This document shows, piece by piece, positions 17,071 through 26,538 of a stretch of 48,435 bases of DNA. Position numbers and translations under genes: made by a program. Origin of the DNA: an uncultured Acetatifactor sp. (GTDB taxonomy: Bacteria; Bacillota; Clostridia; Lachnospirales; Lachnospiraceae); NCBI GenBank assembly GCA_904501885.1, contig CAJGCP010000016.1, positions 1-48,435 on the forward strand, written 5' to 3'. Position 1 is the stretch's first letter, and each line of letters opens with the position of its first letter. Below the pieces are notes generated by a model. It saw only the letters and a program-made list of their open reading frames with translations. It ran no database searches and had not been told where the DNA came from.

Positions 17071-18160
17071 ATTTTATGCCGTTTAATCCCTTTTCGGGTT
17101 TTAATTCATAGTAAGTTTTGCCGGCGGAAAATACCAAAGTGTTCTTGCCGTAAATAGCCATATTGGAAATTTCCTCCATGGGAATGAAATGATTTTCGTG
17201 TTGTATGCCGGATTTGTTCATACAGAAAGCTCCGGCGGCAATCAAAGTTTTCTGATGATGGGTGATTTCACATAGTGTTGCTCGGTGAATGTGATAGGTT
17301 ACATTGGACAGGATATCGTTTTTCACCTGAACTTTTTGCCAATCACTGAACTGGGTAATGGTTTCAAAATTTCCGCCCTGCAACATTCCGAACGGGTTAT
17401 ATTGCAATGTGTGACCACATTTCTCACATGTGAAAGTGTGCTTTTTCGAACTTAAAGTATCGTGGGAGGTGCATTCCGGACAGATAAAAAATAAATGCTC
17501 TAACCCCTCTGCCAGGGCTTTTCCCTGGTATTTTTTTGTGCTTATTTTCTGCGTTTGATATGCATCTTCGTAAAGATCGTTGACAATCAGTGCCTGGATT
17601 TCAAGAGCGCTCATGGCAGATAACTGTTCCTTTGTGTAGATTCCGGCAACTTCTCCTCGTAGGGGACCACGACGCAGATGGGTACTCCATCTTGGTGAGA
17701 CGAAATACCCGCCGATGAGACGATAGGTCACCAGGCCACAGCCGGAACTTTGGATTAACTTAGAGGTGGAATCCAAAATGGGACCGCTGACACCATCCCA
17801 GGAACGATCGCCCTCTGCAAAAATGCAAACGTTGGCGCCTTTTTTAATTTTGCGCAATACATCCATTACGGTGGAAGCTGCCACGGAGCCTTTATAACGG
17901 ACAATGGGAGCGGCTAATTCCATAATGATTTTAGAAAGGAATCCCCAATGTGTAATATGTTCGCTGGCCACAAAATACATTTGCCGGGGAAAAGAGGATA
18001 CCATGAAAATGGGATCGAAATCCGTAGTGTGATTGGCCAGGACAATATATTGTTCGGGAAGATTATTAGGCTTCTCCCCTTTGTATCCAAACCCAATCTT
18101 GCTAAAAAGTATCAGCATTGGACGTAATATCTTGTAATAAAATATATGTTTTTGATTCAT
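17039..18160 (-). CDS. 1-acyl-sn-glycerol-3-phosphate acyltransferase-like protein with C-terminal zinc ribbon
   Basis: This 373-residue protein belongs to the PlsC fold, which transfers fatty acids to lysophosphatidate at the membrane. The catalytic HX4D motif is NHTTDFD at residues 43-49, and FAEGDRS at 114-120 is the FPEGTRS-type substrate motif. Beyond the roughly 200-residue acyltransferase domain it carries CPEC (227-230) and CEKCG (245-249), a zinc ribbon, and then a C-terminal beta-rich domain of about 110 residues (ISNMAIYGKNTLVFSAGKTY). Standard PlsC proteins end near residue 240, so this is an extended variant. Start 18160 is chosen because AAGGAG lies 5 bases upstream; the frame extends to 18250 without a good site. 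Which lipid it modifies is unknown. Confidence 0.8.
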   Translation of the reverse strand: MNQKHIFYYKILRPMLILFSKIGFGYKGEKPNNLPEQYIVLANHTTDFDPIFMVSSFPRQMYFVASEHITHWGFLSKIIMELAAPIVRYKGSVAASTVMDVLRKIKKGANVCIFAEGDRSWDGVSGPILDSTSKLIQSSGCGLVTYRLIGGYFVSPRWSTHLRRGPLRGEVAGIYTKEQLSAMSALEIQALIVNDLYEDAYQTQKISTKKYQGKALAEGLEHLFFICPECTSHDTLSSKKHTFTCEKCGHTLQYNPFGMLQGGNFETITQFSDWQKVQVKNDILSNVTYHIHRATLCEITHHQKTLIAAGAFCMNKSGIQHENHFIPMEEISNMAIYGKNTLVFSAGKTYYELKPEKGLNGIKFLLYYHAAQA

Positions 18161-18288
18161 AATGACTCCTTGATGTGTGAGTGGCGATTCGATGCCTATT
18201 GGATTATTACAATCTATGAACATCATAGTATAATTTTTCAAAAGTGGCAATTATTTTCGACAAATAATCACAAGTTCTGTCATCTGCT

Positions 18289-18318
18289 TTGACAAACATA
18301 TCTTAAAAATGTTAATAT
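18289..18318 (+). promoter_or_regulatory. Promoter candidate for the LysR gene
   Basis: A perfect TTGACA is followed after 18 bp by TAATAT (a TATAAT also occurs at 18316-18321 with a 21-bp gap). It lies about 35 bp before the LysR start and downstream of the divergent acyltransferase gene. The -35 is strong; the exact -10 is ambiguous. Confidence 0.5.
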
Positions 18319-18350
18319 AATCTAAAGTTATGACGATAGGAGTAGCCATA

Positions 18351-19238
18351 ATGATAGGAAATTTGGATTATTACAAGGTGTTTTATTATACTGCCAGATA
18401 CGGGAGCATTACCAGAGCGGCCGGAGAATTGTCCATTTCACAGCCAGCGGTGAGTCAATCACTGCGTCATTTAGAGCAGGAACTTCAGGTGACTTTGTTT
18501 CAAAGAACATCCAAGGGAGTGGTTTTGACGGCAGAAGGACGTGCGTTATTTACCCATGTGCGCAGAGGATATGAACAGATAGAACAAGGAGTGGACCTGG
18601 TCCGCCGGATGCAGAATATGGAAGTGGGAGAAATCCACATCGGTGCCAGTGACATGACACTGCAGTATTATTTATTGCCCTATCTGGAAAAATTTCACGA
18701 GTTATATCCGGATATCAAGGTGATTGTAAAGAATGCCCCTACCCCGGAAACTTTGGAACTTTTGAATGATGGCAGGATTGATTTTGGTGTGGTCAGTGAG
18801 CCCTTTGATCAGCCGGAGGATGTAGAATGTCGTCCTGTGCGTGAGATAGAGGACATCTTTGTGGCGGGCAGGCGCTTTATGGCCAATAAAAATAAAATGA
18901 TGGATTTTCAGGAGTTGAAAGCACTACCCATGATCTTTTTGGAGGAGAATACCAGCACCAGAACCTACATGGATACCTTCTTAAGGGAGCAGGGGGTGGA
19001 ACTGCAGCCGGAGTTTGAATTAGCCACCAGCGATATGATAGTCCAATTTGCCCTTAGAAATCTTGGCGTGGGATGCGTGGTAAAGGATTTTGCCGTTCCT
19101 GCATTAGAGGATGGAAAACTGTTTGAACTTCGGTTTAATAAGATCATTCCCAAGCGTCATTTTTGCGTGGTGACGGATTCTAAAACGGTTCTTTCCGAGG
19201 CAGCAAAAAATCTGTTGAAAATCATGGAAATTGGGTGA
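18351..19238 (+). CDS. LysR-family transcriptional regulator
   Basis: The 295-residue protein begins with the winged helix-turn-helix of LysR proteins: YYTARYGSITRAAGELSISQ, then AVSQSLRHLEQELQVTLFQR. A linker helix leads to the periplasmic-binding-protein-like effector domain (EIHIGASDMTLQYYLLPYLE, GRIDFGVVSEPF, ATSDMIVQFALRNLGVG). It regulates transcription in response to a small ligand; the ligand is not predictable from sequence. AGGAG at 18338-18342 with an 8-base gap sets the start at 18351 rather than the ATG at 18330. It is divergent from the acyltransferase gene, which may be a target, though this is inference. Confidence 0.92.
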   Translation: MIGNLDYYKVFYYTARYGSITRAAGELSISQPAVSQSLRHLEQELQVTLFQRTSKGVVLTAEGRALFTHVRRGYEQIEQGVDLVRRMQNMEVGEIHIGASDMTLQYYLLPYLEKFHELYPDIKVIVKNAPTPETLELLNDGRIDFGVVSEPFDQPEDVECRPVREIEDIFVAGRRFMANKNKMMDFQELKALPMIFLEENTSTRTYMDTFLREQGVELQPEFELATSDMIVQFALRNLGVGCVVKDFAVPALEDGKLFELRFNKIIPKRHFCVVTDSKTVLSEAAKNLLKIMEIG

Positions 19239-19246
19239 AATTTTTG

Positions 19247-19275
19247 TTGTTTTCAAGGGTGAAATGTTATATACT
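19247..19275 (+). promoter_or_regulatory. Promoter of the SEC-C protein gene
   Basis: TTGTTT, a 17-bp spacer and TATACT fit the vegetative consensus and lie 48 bp before the ATG at 19324, starting 9 bp after the LysR stop codon. Confidence 0.6.
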
Positions 19276-19323
19276 ATTGGGTGTAATTGCATTAAAAAAT
19301 TTACAAAAAGGCGGTAAGTTACA

Positions 19324-19827
19324 ATGGCATTATTAAAGAAGTGGCGTGATGTGGCATATAATGAGACAACAAGCCATGATAAGTTAGAACAATTCTGGAA
19401 CGCATATTTTGTGGAAGAGACTGGTATTTATGAGAAACTTTTGACAAATCCCGATGAGGTGGTTACCGGTACTGTCAAGGAACTGGCGAAGAAATATGGC
19501 GTTTCTGTTATGACCATGACAGGTTTTTTGGATGGTATCAACGACAGTTTGATTACCCCCAATCCCATTGAGGAGATGGAGGAGAGCACAGAAGTATCCC
19601 TGGCTTTTGATAAAGCGCTTCTGTACAAGAATATGGTGGCTGCTCAGGCAGATTGGCTGTACAATCTGGAGCAGTGGAATGCGATCTTTGACGAGGATAC
19701 CAGAAAAGCCCTCTACAAAGAGCAGAAGTCATCTACCACAATCGTGAAGGATGCAAAGGTGTATCCCAATGATCCTTGTCCCTGCGGAAGCGGTAAAAAA
19801 TACAAAAAGTGCTGTGGCAAGAAGTAA
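19324..19827 (+). CDS. Small SEC-C metal-binding domain protein
   Basis: The 167-residue protein ends in a SEC-C motif, CPCGSGKKYKKCCGKK, the zinc-binding tail also found at the end of SecA. The first 140 residues are mostly helical and acidic (EELAKKYG-type helix, MTGFLDGINDSLITPNPIEE, a FDKALLYKNMVAAQADWLYN helix) and match no family I can name. In SecA the tail binds SecB or ribosomes, so contact with ribosomes or nascent chains is possible, but this is inference from one motif. It has its own promoter and is closed by a strong terminator at 19841-19869, so it is probably a single-gene unit expressed apart from apt. Confidence 0.82.
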   Translation: MALLKKWRDVAYNETTSHDKLEQFWNAYFVEETGIYEKLLTNPDEVVTGTVKELAKKYGVSVMTMTGFLDGINDSLITPNPIEEMEESTEVSLAFDKALLYKNMVAAQADWLYNLEQWNAIFDEDTRKALYKEQKSSTTIVKDAKVYPNDPCPCGSGKKYKKCCGKK

Positions 19828-19840
19828 TAGACAGTGGAAG

Positions 19841-19869
19841 GGACTCTTTTGTGAAAAAGAGTTCTTTTT
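19841..19869 (+). terminator. Rho-independent terminator after the SEC-C gene
   Basis: GGACTCTTTT, loop GTGA, AAAAGAGTTC forms a 10-bp stem with one G-T pair, followed by TTTTTG. It lies 14 bp after the stop codon and separates this gene from apt. Confidence 0.8.
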
Positions 19870-19906
19870 GTTCAAATAACAGTGTTGGATAATGGAGGTT
19901 ATGAAC

Positions 19907-20431
19907 ATGAAAAAGTTAGAAGAGTATGTAGTAAGCATTCCTGATTTTCCCGAGGAGGGAATTATTTTTAGAGATGTGACCAGCGTATTGCAGGATGCAG
20001 AAGGATTAAAATTGGCTGTGGACACCATGCAGGGTCTGATTGCGGATTTGGACTTTGATGTGGTTGTGGGACCTGAGTCCAGAGGATTTATCTTTGGTAC
20101 CCCCATCGCTTATAATACCCACAAGCCCTTTGTGCTGATCCGTAAAAAAGGAAAATTGCCCAGAGAGACCGTATCCATCGATTATGATCTGGAATATGGT
20201 AAGGCTACCATCGAGATGCATAAGGACAGCATCAAGCCCGGCCAGAAGGTGCTTATCGTAGACGACCTGATTGCCACAGGCGGCACCACGGAAGCGATGA
20301 TTAAACTGATCGAATCCCTGGGCGGAGAAGTGGTTGGCATCGTGGTTATGATTGAGTTGGCAGGCTTGGAAGGCCGCAAGAAATTGAGCAATTATCGCTT
20401 GGATTCCGCGATTTGTTACCCCGGCAAATAA
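19907..20431 (+). CDS. apt: Adenine phosphoribosyltransferase
   Basis: Apt salvages adenine to AMP using PRPP in the cytoplasm. The 174-residue product has all family landmarks: IPDFPEEGIIFRDVT at the N-terminus, VVGPESRGFIFG, the KKGKLPRET loop, and the PRPP-binding motif VLIVDDLIATGGTT near residue 120. The start at 19907 follows GGAGG at 19894-19898 with an 8-base gap; earlier in-frame ATGs at 19892 and 19901 overlap or crowd that site. It stands just before relA, the usual order in Clostridia, and the two are probably co-transcribed (62-bp gap). Confidence 0.96.
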   Translation: MKKLEEYVVSIPDFPEEGIIFRDVTSVLQDAEGLKLAVDTMQGLIADLDFDVVVGPESRGFIFGTPIAYNTHKPFVLIRKKGKLPRETVSIDYDLEYGKATIEMHKDSIKPGQKVLIVDDLIATGGTTEAMIKLIESLGGEVVGIVVMIELAGLEGRKKLSNYRLDSAICYPGK

Positions 20432-20492
20432 ATAGGGGCTACATAGAAATTTAGTATTGGGGAATACTATTCGGAAGGAAAGTGTGAGATTC

Positions 20493-22790
20493 ATGTCAGA
20501 AAAATCAGTCATTTCGTTTGATAGTGAAGTTTTGGCAAAAAAGAATGACGCAAATACTCCGGAGGCTCTGTTTCAAGAGCTTATTTCCCGCGTGCAGAAA
20601 TATCATCCCAGCGATGATATTTCCCAGATTTCCAAGGCGTACAGGGCGGCGGAACAGGCCCATAAGGATCAGGTCCGCAAATCCGGTGAGCCCTACATCA
20701 TTCATCCCTTGAATGTGGCCATTATTTTGGCGGATTTGGAACTGGATAAGGAGACCATCATTGCCGGTATTCTCCATGATGTGGTGGAAGATACCTTTAT
20801 GACAGAGGAGGATTTGAAGAAAGAATTTGGCGAGGATGTGGCACTTTTAGTAGATGGCGTCACCAAGCTGGAAAAAATCCCTTTGTCCACAGAGGTTACC
20901 GGACAATCCGATGAAAAACTGGAAATGCAGGCAGAGAACCTGCGTAAAATGTTCCTTGCTATGGCTAAGGATATCCGTGTGATTATGATTAAACTGGCAG
21001 ACCGTCTTCATAATATGCGGACGCTACAGTTCAAGAATCCTGACAGCCAGAAAAGAATTGCCAAGGAAACACTGGAAATTTATTGTCCCATCGCACAGCG
21101 ACTGGGTATCAGTAAGTTAAAGATTGAATTGGACGATTTGTCTCTGAAATATTTGGAGCCCAATGTCTATTACGATTTGGTAGACAAAATTGCAGTGCGT
21201 AAAAGCGTCAGGGAATCCTATATTCAGGACATCGTCAAAGAGGTGGGAGAGCATATCAAAAATGCTGATATTTCCGCCACTGTAGATGGCCGCGTCAAGC
21301 ACTTTTTCAGCATTTACAAGAAAATGAAGAACCAGAATAAGACGCTGGATCAGATCTACGATTTGTTTGCGGTTCGTATCATTGTGGAAACGGTGAAGGA
21401 TTGTTATGCGGCACTGGGTGTCATCCATGAGATGTATAAACCCATTCCCGGGCGTTTCAAGGACTATATTGCTATGCCCAAGCCCAATATGTACCAATCC
21501 CTGCACACCACGTTGATTGGCACCAATGGCCAGCCCTTTGAGGTACAGATCCGTACCTATGAGATGCATAAGGCGGCAGAGTACGGTATTGCTGCCCATT
21601 GGAAATATAAAGACGCTTCCGACGGCAAAAAGGTGGAGACCCAGGAAGAAGAGAAATTGGTATGGTTGCGCCAGATTCTGGAATGGCAGCGTGACATGTC
21701 AGACAATACCGAATTCATGGATTTGTTAAAGAATGACTTGGACTTATTTTCTGACAATGTGTACTGCTTTACGCCCACAGGAGAGGTAAAGAACCTGCCT
21801 GCAGGCTCCACACCCATTGACTTTGCCTATAGCATTCACTCTGCAGTGGGCAACCAAATGGTGGGAGCCAGAGCCAATGGTAAACTGGTGAATATTGATT
21901 ACCAGATCAAAAATGGTGATCGCTTGGAAATTGTCACTTCTGCCAATTCCAAGGGACCCAGCCGTGATTGGTTGAATCTGGTGAAGAGTACCCAGGCGAA
22001 GAATAAAATTAACCAGTGGTTCAAAAACGAATTTAAAGAAGAAAATATTACCAGTGGCCGGGAACAGTTGGCCACCTATTGTAAAAATAAATCCATTAAT
22101 CTGTCAGAGTTGCTGATGCCAGAATATATGGAAGCCATTACCCGTAAGTATGGTTTCCGGGATTGGGACGCAGTGCTGGCAGCCATTGGCCACGGGGCGT
22201 TAAAAGAGGGACAGGTGGTCAATAAAATGCGTGAACTCTATGACAGAGATCATCAGAAGGAATTGACCAATGAGGAAGTGCTGGCCGCCATTGCGGAGGC
22301 AAGCGGTACCGGTGTTCGTCCTGCCCACATGAAGAAAAAGAGTGGCATTACGGTGCGTGGTATTGCAGATTTGTCCGTGCACTTTTCCAAATGCTGTTCT
22401 CCCGTACCCGGCGATGAGATTGTTGGTTTCGTCACCAGAGGAAGAGGTATTTCCATTCATCGTACAGACTGCGTGAATATGATGAACCTGCCTGAGATGG
22501 AGCGGGTACGTGTCATTGATGCGGAGTGGAAGCCGGAAGAAGGACAGGAGAAGTATACGGCAGAAATTCAGATATTTGCCACCAACAGAAATGGTTTGCT
22601 GGCAGATATTTCCCGTGCTTTGACAGAGAAAAACATCGATATTCTGACCATGAATTCCAGAATCAATAAACAGGGTATGGCTACCCTGCAGACAGCCTTT
22701 GCAGTGGAGAGCCGGGAAGAATTAAACCGTGTGATAGATAAAATCCGTTCCGTGGAAGGTGTGGTTGACATCGAGAGAACCACGGGCTAA
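20493..22790 (+). CDS. relA: Bifunctional (p)ppGpp synthetase/hydrolase (RelA/SpoT, Rel)
   Basis: Rel makes and degrades the stringent-response alarmone on amino-acid starvation. The 765-residue protein has every domain in order. The HD hydrolase is at about 50-200 (GILHDVVEDT and KLADRLHNMRTL hold the metal ligands). The synthetase is at about 230-370 (DLFAVRIIV, GRFKDYIAMPKPNMYQSLHT). The TGS domain is at about 420-480 (VYCFTPTGEVKNLPAGSTPI). A conserved-Cys region (FSKCCSPVPGDEIVGF) and a C-terminal ACT domain (NRNGLLADISRALTEKNIDI) follow. Both catalytic centres look intact. ATG 20493 is preferred over the in-frame TTG at 20457 because GGAAGGAAAG lies shortly upstream. It sits between apt and an MBL hydrolase. 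Confidence 0.96.
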   Translation: MSEKSVISFDSEVLAKKNDANTPEALFQELISRVQKYHPSDDISQISKAYRAAEQAHKDQVRKSGEPYIIHPLNVAIILADLELDKETIIAGILHDVVEDTFMTEEDLKKEFGEDVALLVDGVTKLEKIPLSTEVTGQSDEKLEMQAENLRKMFLAMAKDIRVIMIKLADRLHNMRTLQFKNPDSQKRIAKETLEIYCPIAQRLGISKLKIELDDLSLKYLEPNVYYDLVDKIAVRKSVRESYIQDIVKEVGEHIKNADISATVDGRVKHFFSIYKKMKNQNKTLDQIYDLFAVRIIVETVKDCYAALGVIHEMYKPIPGRFKDYIAMPKPNMYQSLHTTLIGTNGQPFEVQIRTYEMHKAAEYGIAAHWKYKDASDGKKVETQEEEKLVWLRQILEWQRDMSDNTEFMDLLKNDLDLFSDNVYCFTPTGEVKNLPAGSTPIDFAYSIHSAVGNQMVGARANGKLVNIDYQIKNGDRLEIVTSANSKGPSRDWLNLVKSTQAKNKINQWFKNEFKEENITSGREQLATYCKNKSINLSELLMPEYMEAITRKYGFRDWDAVLAAIGHGALKEGQVVNKMRELYDRDHQKELTNEEVLAAIAEASGTGVRPAHMKKKSGITVRGIADLSVHFSKCCSPVPGDEIVGFVTRGRGISIHRTDCVNMMNLPEMERVRVIDAEWKPEEGQEKYTAEIQIFATNRNGLLADISRALTEKNIDILTMNSRINKQGMATLQTAFAVESREELNRVIDKIRSVEGVVDIERTTG

Positions 22791-22802
22791 TACGAGGTGT
22801 GT

Positions 22803-23468
22803 ATGGGAGAAATCAAGATTGGACGCATGGTACTTGGCATGTGTCAGACCAATACCTATTTTTTATATCGGGAAGGAAGTGCGGAAGCGGTTGTGGTGGA
22901 CCCGGCAGATAAGGGTGCAAATATCCACGCTGCATTAGAGAAAAACGGCTTTCGTGTGGTGGGGATTCTATTGACCCACGGTCATTTTGATCATATTTGG
23001 GGATTGGATGAACTGAGAGAAGCAGCCAATGAAAAGGCACAGGCGACAGGGCACGAACAGGTAAAGGCCTATGCCTGTGTGGACGAAAAACAGTTGCTTG
23101 GCATCCCTAAGATGAATGTTTCCCTGCAGGCAGGCAGACCCTGTGGCGTGGAGGCAGATGTCTATGTGACAGACGGAGAAGAGATCACGCTGGCAGACAT
23201 GACCATTCGTGTGATAGCCACACCGGGGCATACTGCAGGCGGATGCTGTTTCTATATTGAGGAAGCCGGATTCCTTGTTTCCGGAGATACTTTATTTCAG
23301 GAATCTGTGGGTAGAACGGATTTCCCTACGGGAAGTATGGGTACTTTGGTTCGTTCCATTCGGGAAAAACTATTGATTTTACCGGAAGAAACCAAGGTGT
23401 ATCCCGGCCACGGCAGCGAGACTACCATCGGATACGAGAAAAAATACAATCCTTTTTTGGGAGCATAG
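22803..23468 (+). CDS. MBL-fold metallo-hydrolase (glyoxalase II-like)
   Basis: The 221-residue protein is a compact metallo-beta-lactamase-fold hydrolase. It carries the metal motifs THGHFDHIWGL (HxHxDH), TPGHTAGG, SGDTLFQESVGRTD and YPGHGSET. It belongs to the short hydroxyacylglutathione-hydrolase-like group found in many Bacillota; the true substrate is unknown, since Clostridia generally lack glutathione. GAGG five bases before ATG 22803 sets the start; the GTG at 22797 overlaps that site. It begins 12 bp after relA and ends 6 bp before hemZ, so it is inside the same operon. Confidence 0.92.
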   Translation: MGEIKIGRMVLGMCQTNTYFLYREGSAEAVVVDPADKGANIHAALEKNGFRVVGILLTHGHFDHIWGLDELREAANEKAQATGHEQVKAYACVDEKQLLGIPKMNVSLQAGRPCGVEADVYVTDGEEITLADMTIRVIATPGHTAGGCCFYIEEAGFLVSGDTLFQESVGRTDFPTGSMGTLVRSIREKLLILPEETKVYPGHGSETTIGYEKKYNPFLGA

Positions 23469-23474
23469 AGGGAT

Positions 23475-24923
23475 ATGTTCATTGTCAAATTAAATAAAAT
23501 GAATTATGAATATGATGTGCATTCCATCGTAAAAGCTTTTTATGCCGAGGAGCAGGTGAAGGTAGTGACCCCGGAGAGCAAGGATTGGAATGCCCTTCTT
23601 TTAGAGGGAAAGGAAACGATTTCCATCGAAATCGCAGAGGATAGCGCCCTGGTCACCATTCAGGGACAGCGTTATTCCTTTCAGGCACCGACGCAGGAGT
23701 TTAAGAACGGTTTTAAGAAATTTATTTATACATGTTTGCGAGATCATACCGGCAGGGAACTGCCTTGGGGAAACCTTACCGGCATTCGTCCCACCAAAAT
23801 CGCTTATGCGCTATTGGAAGAGGGAAAAACAGACGAAGAGATTGTGGATTTCTACCGTGACAACCACTACGTTAGCGAAGAAAAGGCTCTTTTGTCCATT
23901 GACATCGCAAAGCGAGAGCGGGAACTGCTTCGAACAGTGCATTATGAAGGCGGATACAGCCTTTACATAGGCATTCCTTTTTGCCCCACCACATGTCTTT
24001 ATTGTTCTTTTACATCTTACCCGATTGCGATTTTTCGCAAGCGGGCGGACGAATATGTGGAATGCTTAATCAAAGAAATGGAGTTTGTGGCAGATATTTA
24101 TCGCCACAAAATTTTAGATACCGTGTATATCGGTGGTGGTACCCCTACCACGTTGGAGCCTGAGCAACTTGACAGGTTGCTGGGCAAAGTAAAAGAGTTG
24201 TTTGATTTTTCTCAGGTGAAGGAATTTACGGTGGAAGCAGGTAGAGCGGACAGCATCACCGAGGAAAAATTGCAGGTTTTATATGATCATGGAGTGACCA
24301 GAATATCTGTGAACCCTCAGACCATGCATCAGTCCACTTTGGATGCCATTGGCAGAAAGGCATCGGTTGAACAGGTGCGGCAGGCCTATGCCCTGGCACG
24401 AAAAGTGGGATTTGATAATATCAATATGGACTTGATTTTAGGCCTTCCCGGAGAGTTAGAGGAGCAGGTGAAATACACCATAGACGAGGTGGTAAAGATG
24501 GCACCTGACAGCCTGACGGTACATTCCCTTGCAGTCAAGCGGGCCTCCAAACTTTATCAGTGGATTGAAGAAAATGGTGTCTCTATGCTTCACAATACGG
24601 ATGAAACCATGAAAATTGCCGCAGAAGGTGCAGAAAAGTTGGGATTGAAGCCCTACTATCTGTATCGTCAGAAAAATATGTCCGGCAATTTCGAAAATGT
24701 GGGGTATGCCTCCGAGGGTAAATTAGGACTGTATAATATCCTGATTATGGAAGAGAAACAAACCATCGTAGCTTTAGGAGCAGGTTCTATTACGAAACTG
24801 GTTACCCCCGACGGCAGGATTGAACGGGTGGACAATATCAAGGATGTAACGCTCTATATGGAAAAAATTGATGAAATGATAGAGCGCAAGAGGAAATTAT
24901 TACATGAAGAGATTGTGGAATGA
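23475..24923 (+). CDS. hemZ: Coproporphyrinogen dehydrogenase HemZ (radical SAM)
   Basis: HemZ is a radical SAM relative of HemN thought to act on coproporphyrinogen III without oxygen; in many gut Clostridia its true role is unsettled. The 482-residue protein has an N-terminal domain of about 160 residues with GRELPWGNLTGIRPTKI, typical of HemZ rather than HemN or HemW. The 4Fe-4S motif follows (YIGIPFCPTTCLYCSFTSYP, C-x3-C-x2-C), then YIGGGTPTTLEPEQL and the GLPGE segment. The C-terminal part includes GLKPYYLYRQKNMSGNFENV. It starts 6 bp after the MBL gene and overlaps the next gene by 20 bp, which suggests translational coupling to an unrelated membrane protein. Confidence 0.92.
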   Translation: MFIVKLNKMNYEYDVHSIVKAFYAEEQVKVVTPESKDWNALLLEGKETISIEIAEDSALVTIQGQRYSFQAPTQEFKNGFKKFIYTCLRDHTGRELPWGNLTGIRPTKIAYALLEEGKTDEEIVDFYRDNHYVSEEKALLSIDIAKRERELLRTVHYEGGYSLYIGIPFCPTTCLYCSFTSYPIAIFRKRADEYVECLIKEMEFVADIYRHKILDTVYIGGGTPTTLEPEQLDRLLGKVKELFDFSQVKEFTVEAGRADSITEEKLQVLYDHGVTRISVNPQTMHQSTLDAIGRKASVEQVRQAYALARKVGFDNINMDLILGLPGELEEQVKYTIDEVVKMAPDSLTVHSLAVKRASKLYQWIEENGVSMLHNTDETMKIAAEGAEKLGLKPYYLYRQKNMSGNFENVGYASEGKLGLYNILIMEEKQTIVALGAGSITKLVTPDGRIERVDNIKDVTLYMEKIDEMIERKRKLLHEEIVE

Positions 24924-26538
24924 CCTTTCCTATTTTCTGAAAAACAAAATATACATGGCAGTTGTGTGCCTTACAGCCCTATTTTCCTATGGCTTTGCCA
25001 TGACCCATCCTTCCATCGGTATTGATGATACCTGCATTGGTCTTTATTTTGAGGAGGGATTGGCACCGGCAGTGGGCCGATGGGTGCTGTATCTGATCAA
25101 TAAAATCATTTCTTTGGATATGTTTTTGCCATGGATGACAGAAGTGGTGGCGGTGGCAATATTTGTGCTTTCCGTGACCCTTTGGTGCGTGCTTTTTCGT
25201 CGTTTGTCTAAGCGGGAGATTTCTATCTGGGGATATGCAATTTTTGCATCCTTGTTCCTGTCTTGTCCTTTGATTAGTGAGGTCTTTGTATTTTATCTGC
25301 ACAATGGCATTTGCTTGGCTTATGGCTTGACAGCGCTGTCCATACTGGCGATGTTGGATGCCTTGGAAGAGGGACGCGTGCGTTATTTATTGATTGCTTC
25401 CGTACTTTTGACAATTGCCTTGGGGTGCTATGAGTCCTTTATGATTGTGTATCTTGTGGGCCTGCTCATGGCATTTATGGTAGTCCGTATTGGCGGAGAA
25501 CGGGTCAAGCGTTGTGTGCTTTTTTATGTACCTGCAACAGTGCTTGTGGCAGTGGTTTTCCGGGCAGTGATTGTGAGAGTGTTGCAATGGATGTTTGGAT
25601 TTGCCATTCCGGAGGATTTTACCGTAACTGCAAGAGGTGTGGTGGACACATTGACAGGAAACGGCATGGATTTGGCGATGGTGTTGAAGCGTTTCTGGGT
25701 GATGTATTATTTGAACGGCTTCTGTTATTTGCCAATTACAGTTTGGGTAATTAGCATTGTGGCAATGATTGCATATGCCATTTTTAAAACAATTAGAAAA
25801 AGAGATGTTTTTATTGGGCTGGCAGCAATTTTTATTCCCATAGCACCTTTGGCTATTGTTTTGATCGAAGGATTGCCCACCCATTACAGAGCCAGCCAGT
25901 ATGTGCCTTTGGTGGGGGCTTTTGTGGCCTTTCTTATTTTTTATGAGATTGCGGTCGTGGGCAGGGATAAGCTGAGACGTGTGTTGTCCGGTGTGGCGAT
26001 TGTACTTGGTCTGGTCTTGCTTTGGAATCAGTCAGCAGATATGAACAAGTGGTTCTATGTTGATTATTTGAAATATGAGGATACCAAGCAGGTGATGGCG
26101 CAGATTGCCTACGACCTGGAAAAAGAGCATGACACATCCAAACCCATTATTTTCAAAGGTGCGTATATGGTGCCTTATGAGATTGCCAAGGATGCATACC
26201 TGCCTTTTTATAGTCCGAAATACCAAATTATGAAAAGAATAGCAGATGCGGTAGACCCGCATTTGCTTGAAAAATATAATGCTGAGGACGGAAGGGGATA
26301 TGTGTTTGCAGAAACCCCGGTGGCGTCCACCTTCCGTTGGGGTGTTACAGCTTTTGACGGTACCCCCAGGGAATTGCAGGCATTTTGGAATATGCACGGC
26401 TATGATTTCAAGATAGAAAAGGATTTAGAGATCATCGACGGGGCGTATGATGTGTTAGACCAAATTCCCCCCTATCCTCAGGCAGGATATATCTACGAGA
26501 CAGAGGAGAATATTATTATTCATGTGTCAAACCAATAA
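24904..26538 (+). CDS. Multi-pass membrane protein, GtrII-like glucosyltransferase family
   Basis: The 544-residue integral membrane protein has about ten to twelve hydrophobic segments up to residue 390 and then a soluble C-terminal domain of about 150 residues. The opening SYGFAMTHPSIGIDDTCIGL and GRWVLYLINKI, with an early Asp-Asp in the first external loop, match the GtrII-like family, which uses lipid-linked sugars to decorate surface polysaccharides. The C-terminal ending QIPPYPQAGYIYETEENIII is also typical. It overlaps hemZ by 20 bp and the next gene by 17 bp, so the three are translationally coupled. It interrupts the usual hemZ-hisS neighbourhood. The sugar and acceptor are unknown. 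Confidence 0.75.
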   Translation: MKRLWNDLSYFLKNKIYMAVVCLTALFSYGFAMTHPSIGIDDTCIGLYFEEGLAPAVGRWVLYLINKIISLDMFLPWMTEVVAVAIFVLSVTLWCVLFRRLSKREISIWGYAIFASLFLSCPLISEVFVFYLHNGICLAYGLTALSILAMLDALEEGRVRYLLIASVLLTIALGCYESFMIVYLVGLLMAFMVVRIGGERVKRCVLFYVPATVLVAVVFRAVIVRVLQWMFGFAIPEDFTVTARGVVDTLTGNGMDLAMVLKRFWVMYYLNGFCYLPITVWVISIVAMIAYAIFKTIRKRDVFIGLAAIFIPIAPLAIVLIEGLPTHYRASQYVPLVGAFVAFLIFYEIAVVGRDKLRRVLSGVAIVLGLVLLWNQSADMNKWFYVDYLKYEDTKQVMAQIAYDLEKEHDTSKPIIFKGAYMVPYEIAKDAYLPFYSPKYQIMKRIADAVDPHLLEKYNAEDGRGYVFAETPVASTFRWGVTAFDGTPRELQAFWNMHGYDFKIEKDLEIIDGAYDVLDQIPPYPQAGYIYETEENIIIHVSNQ

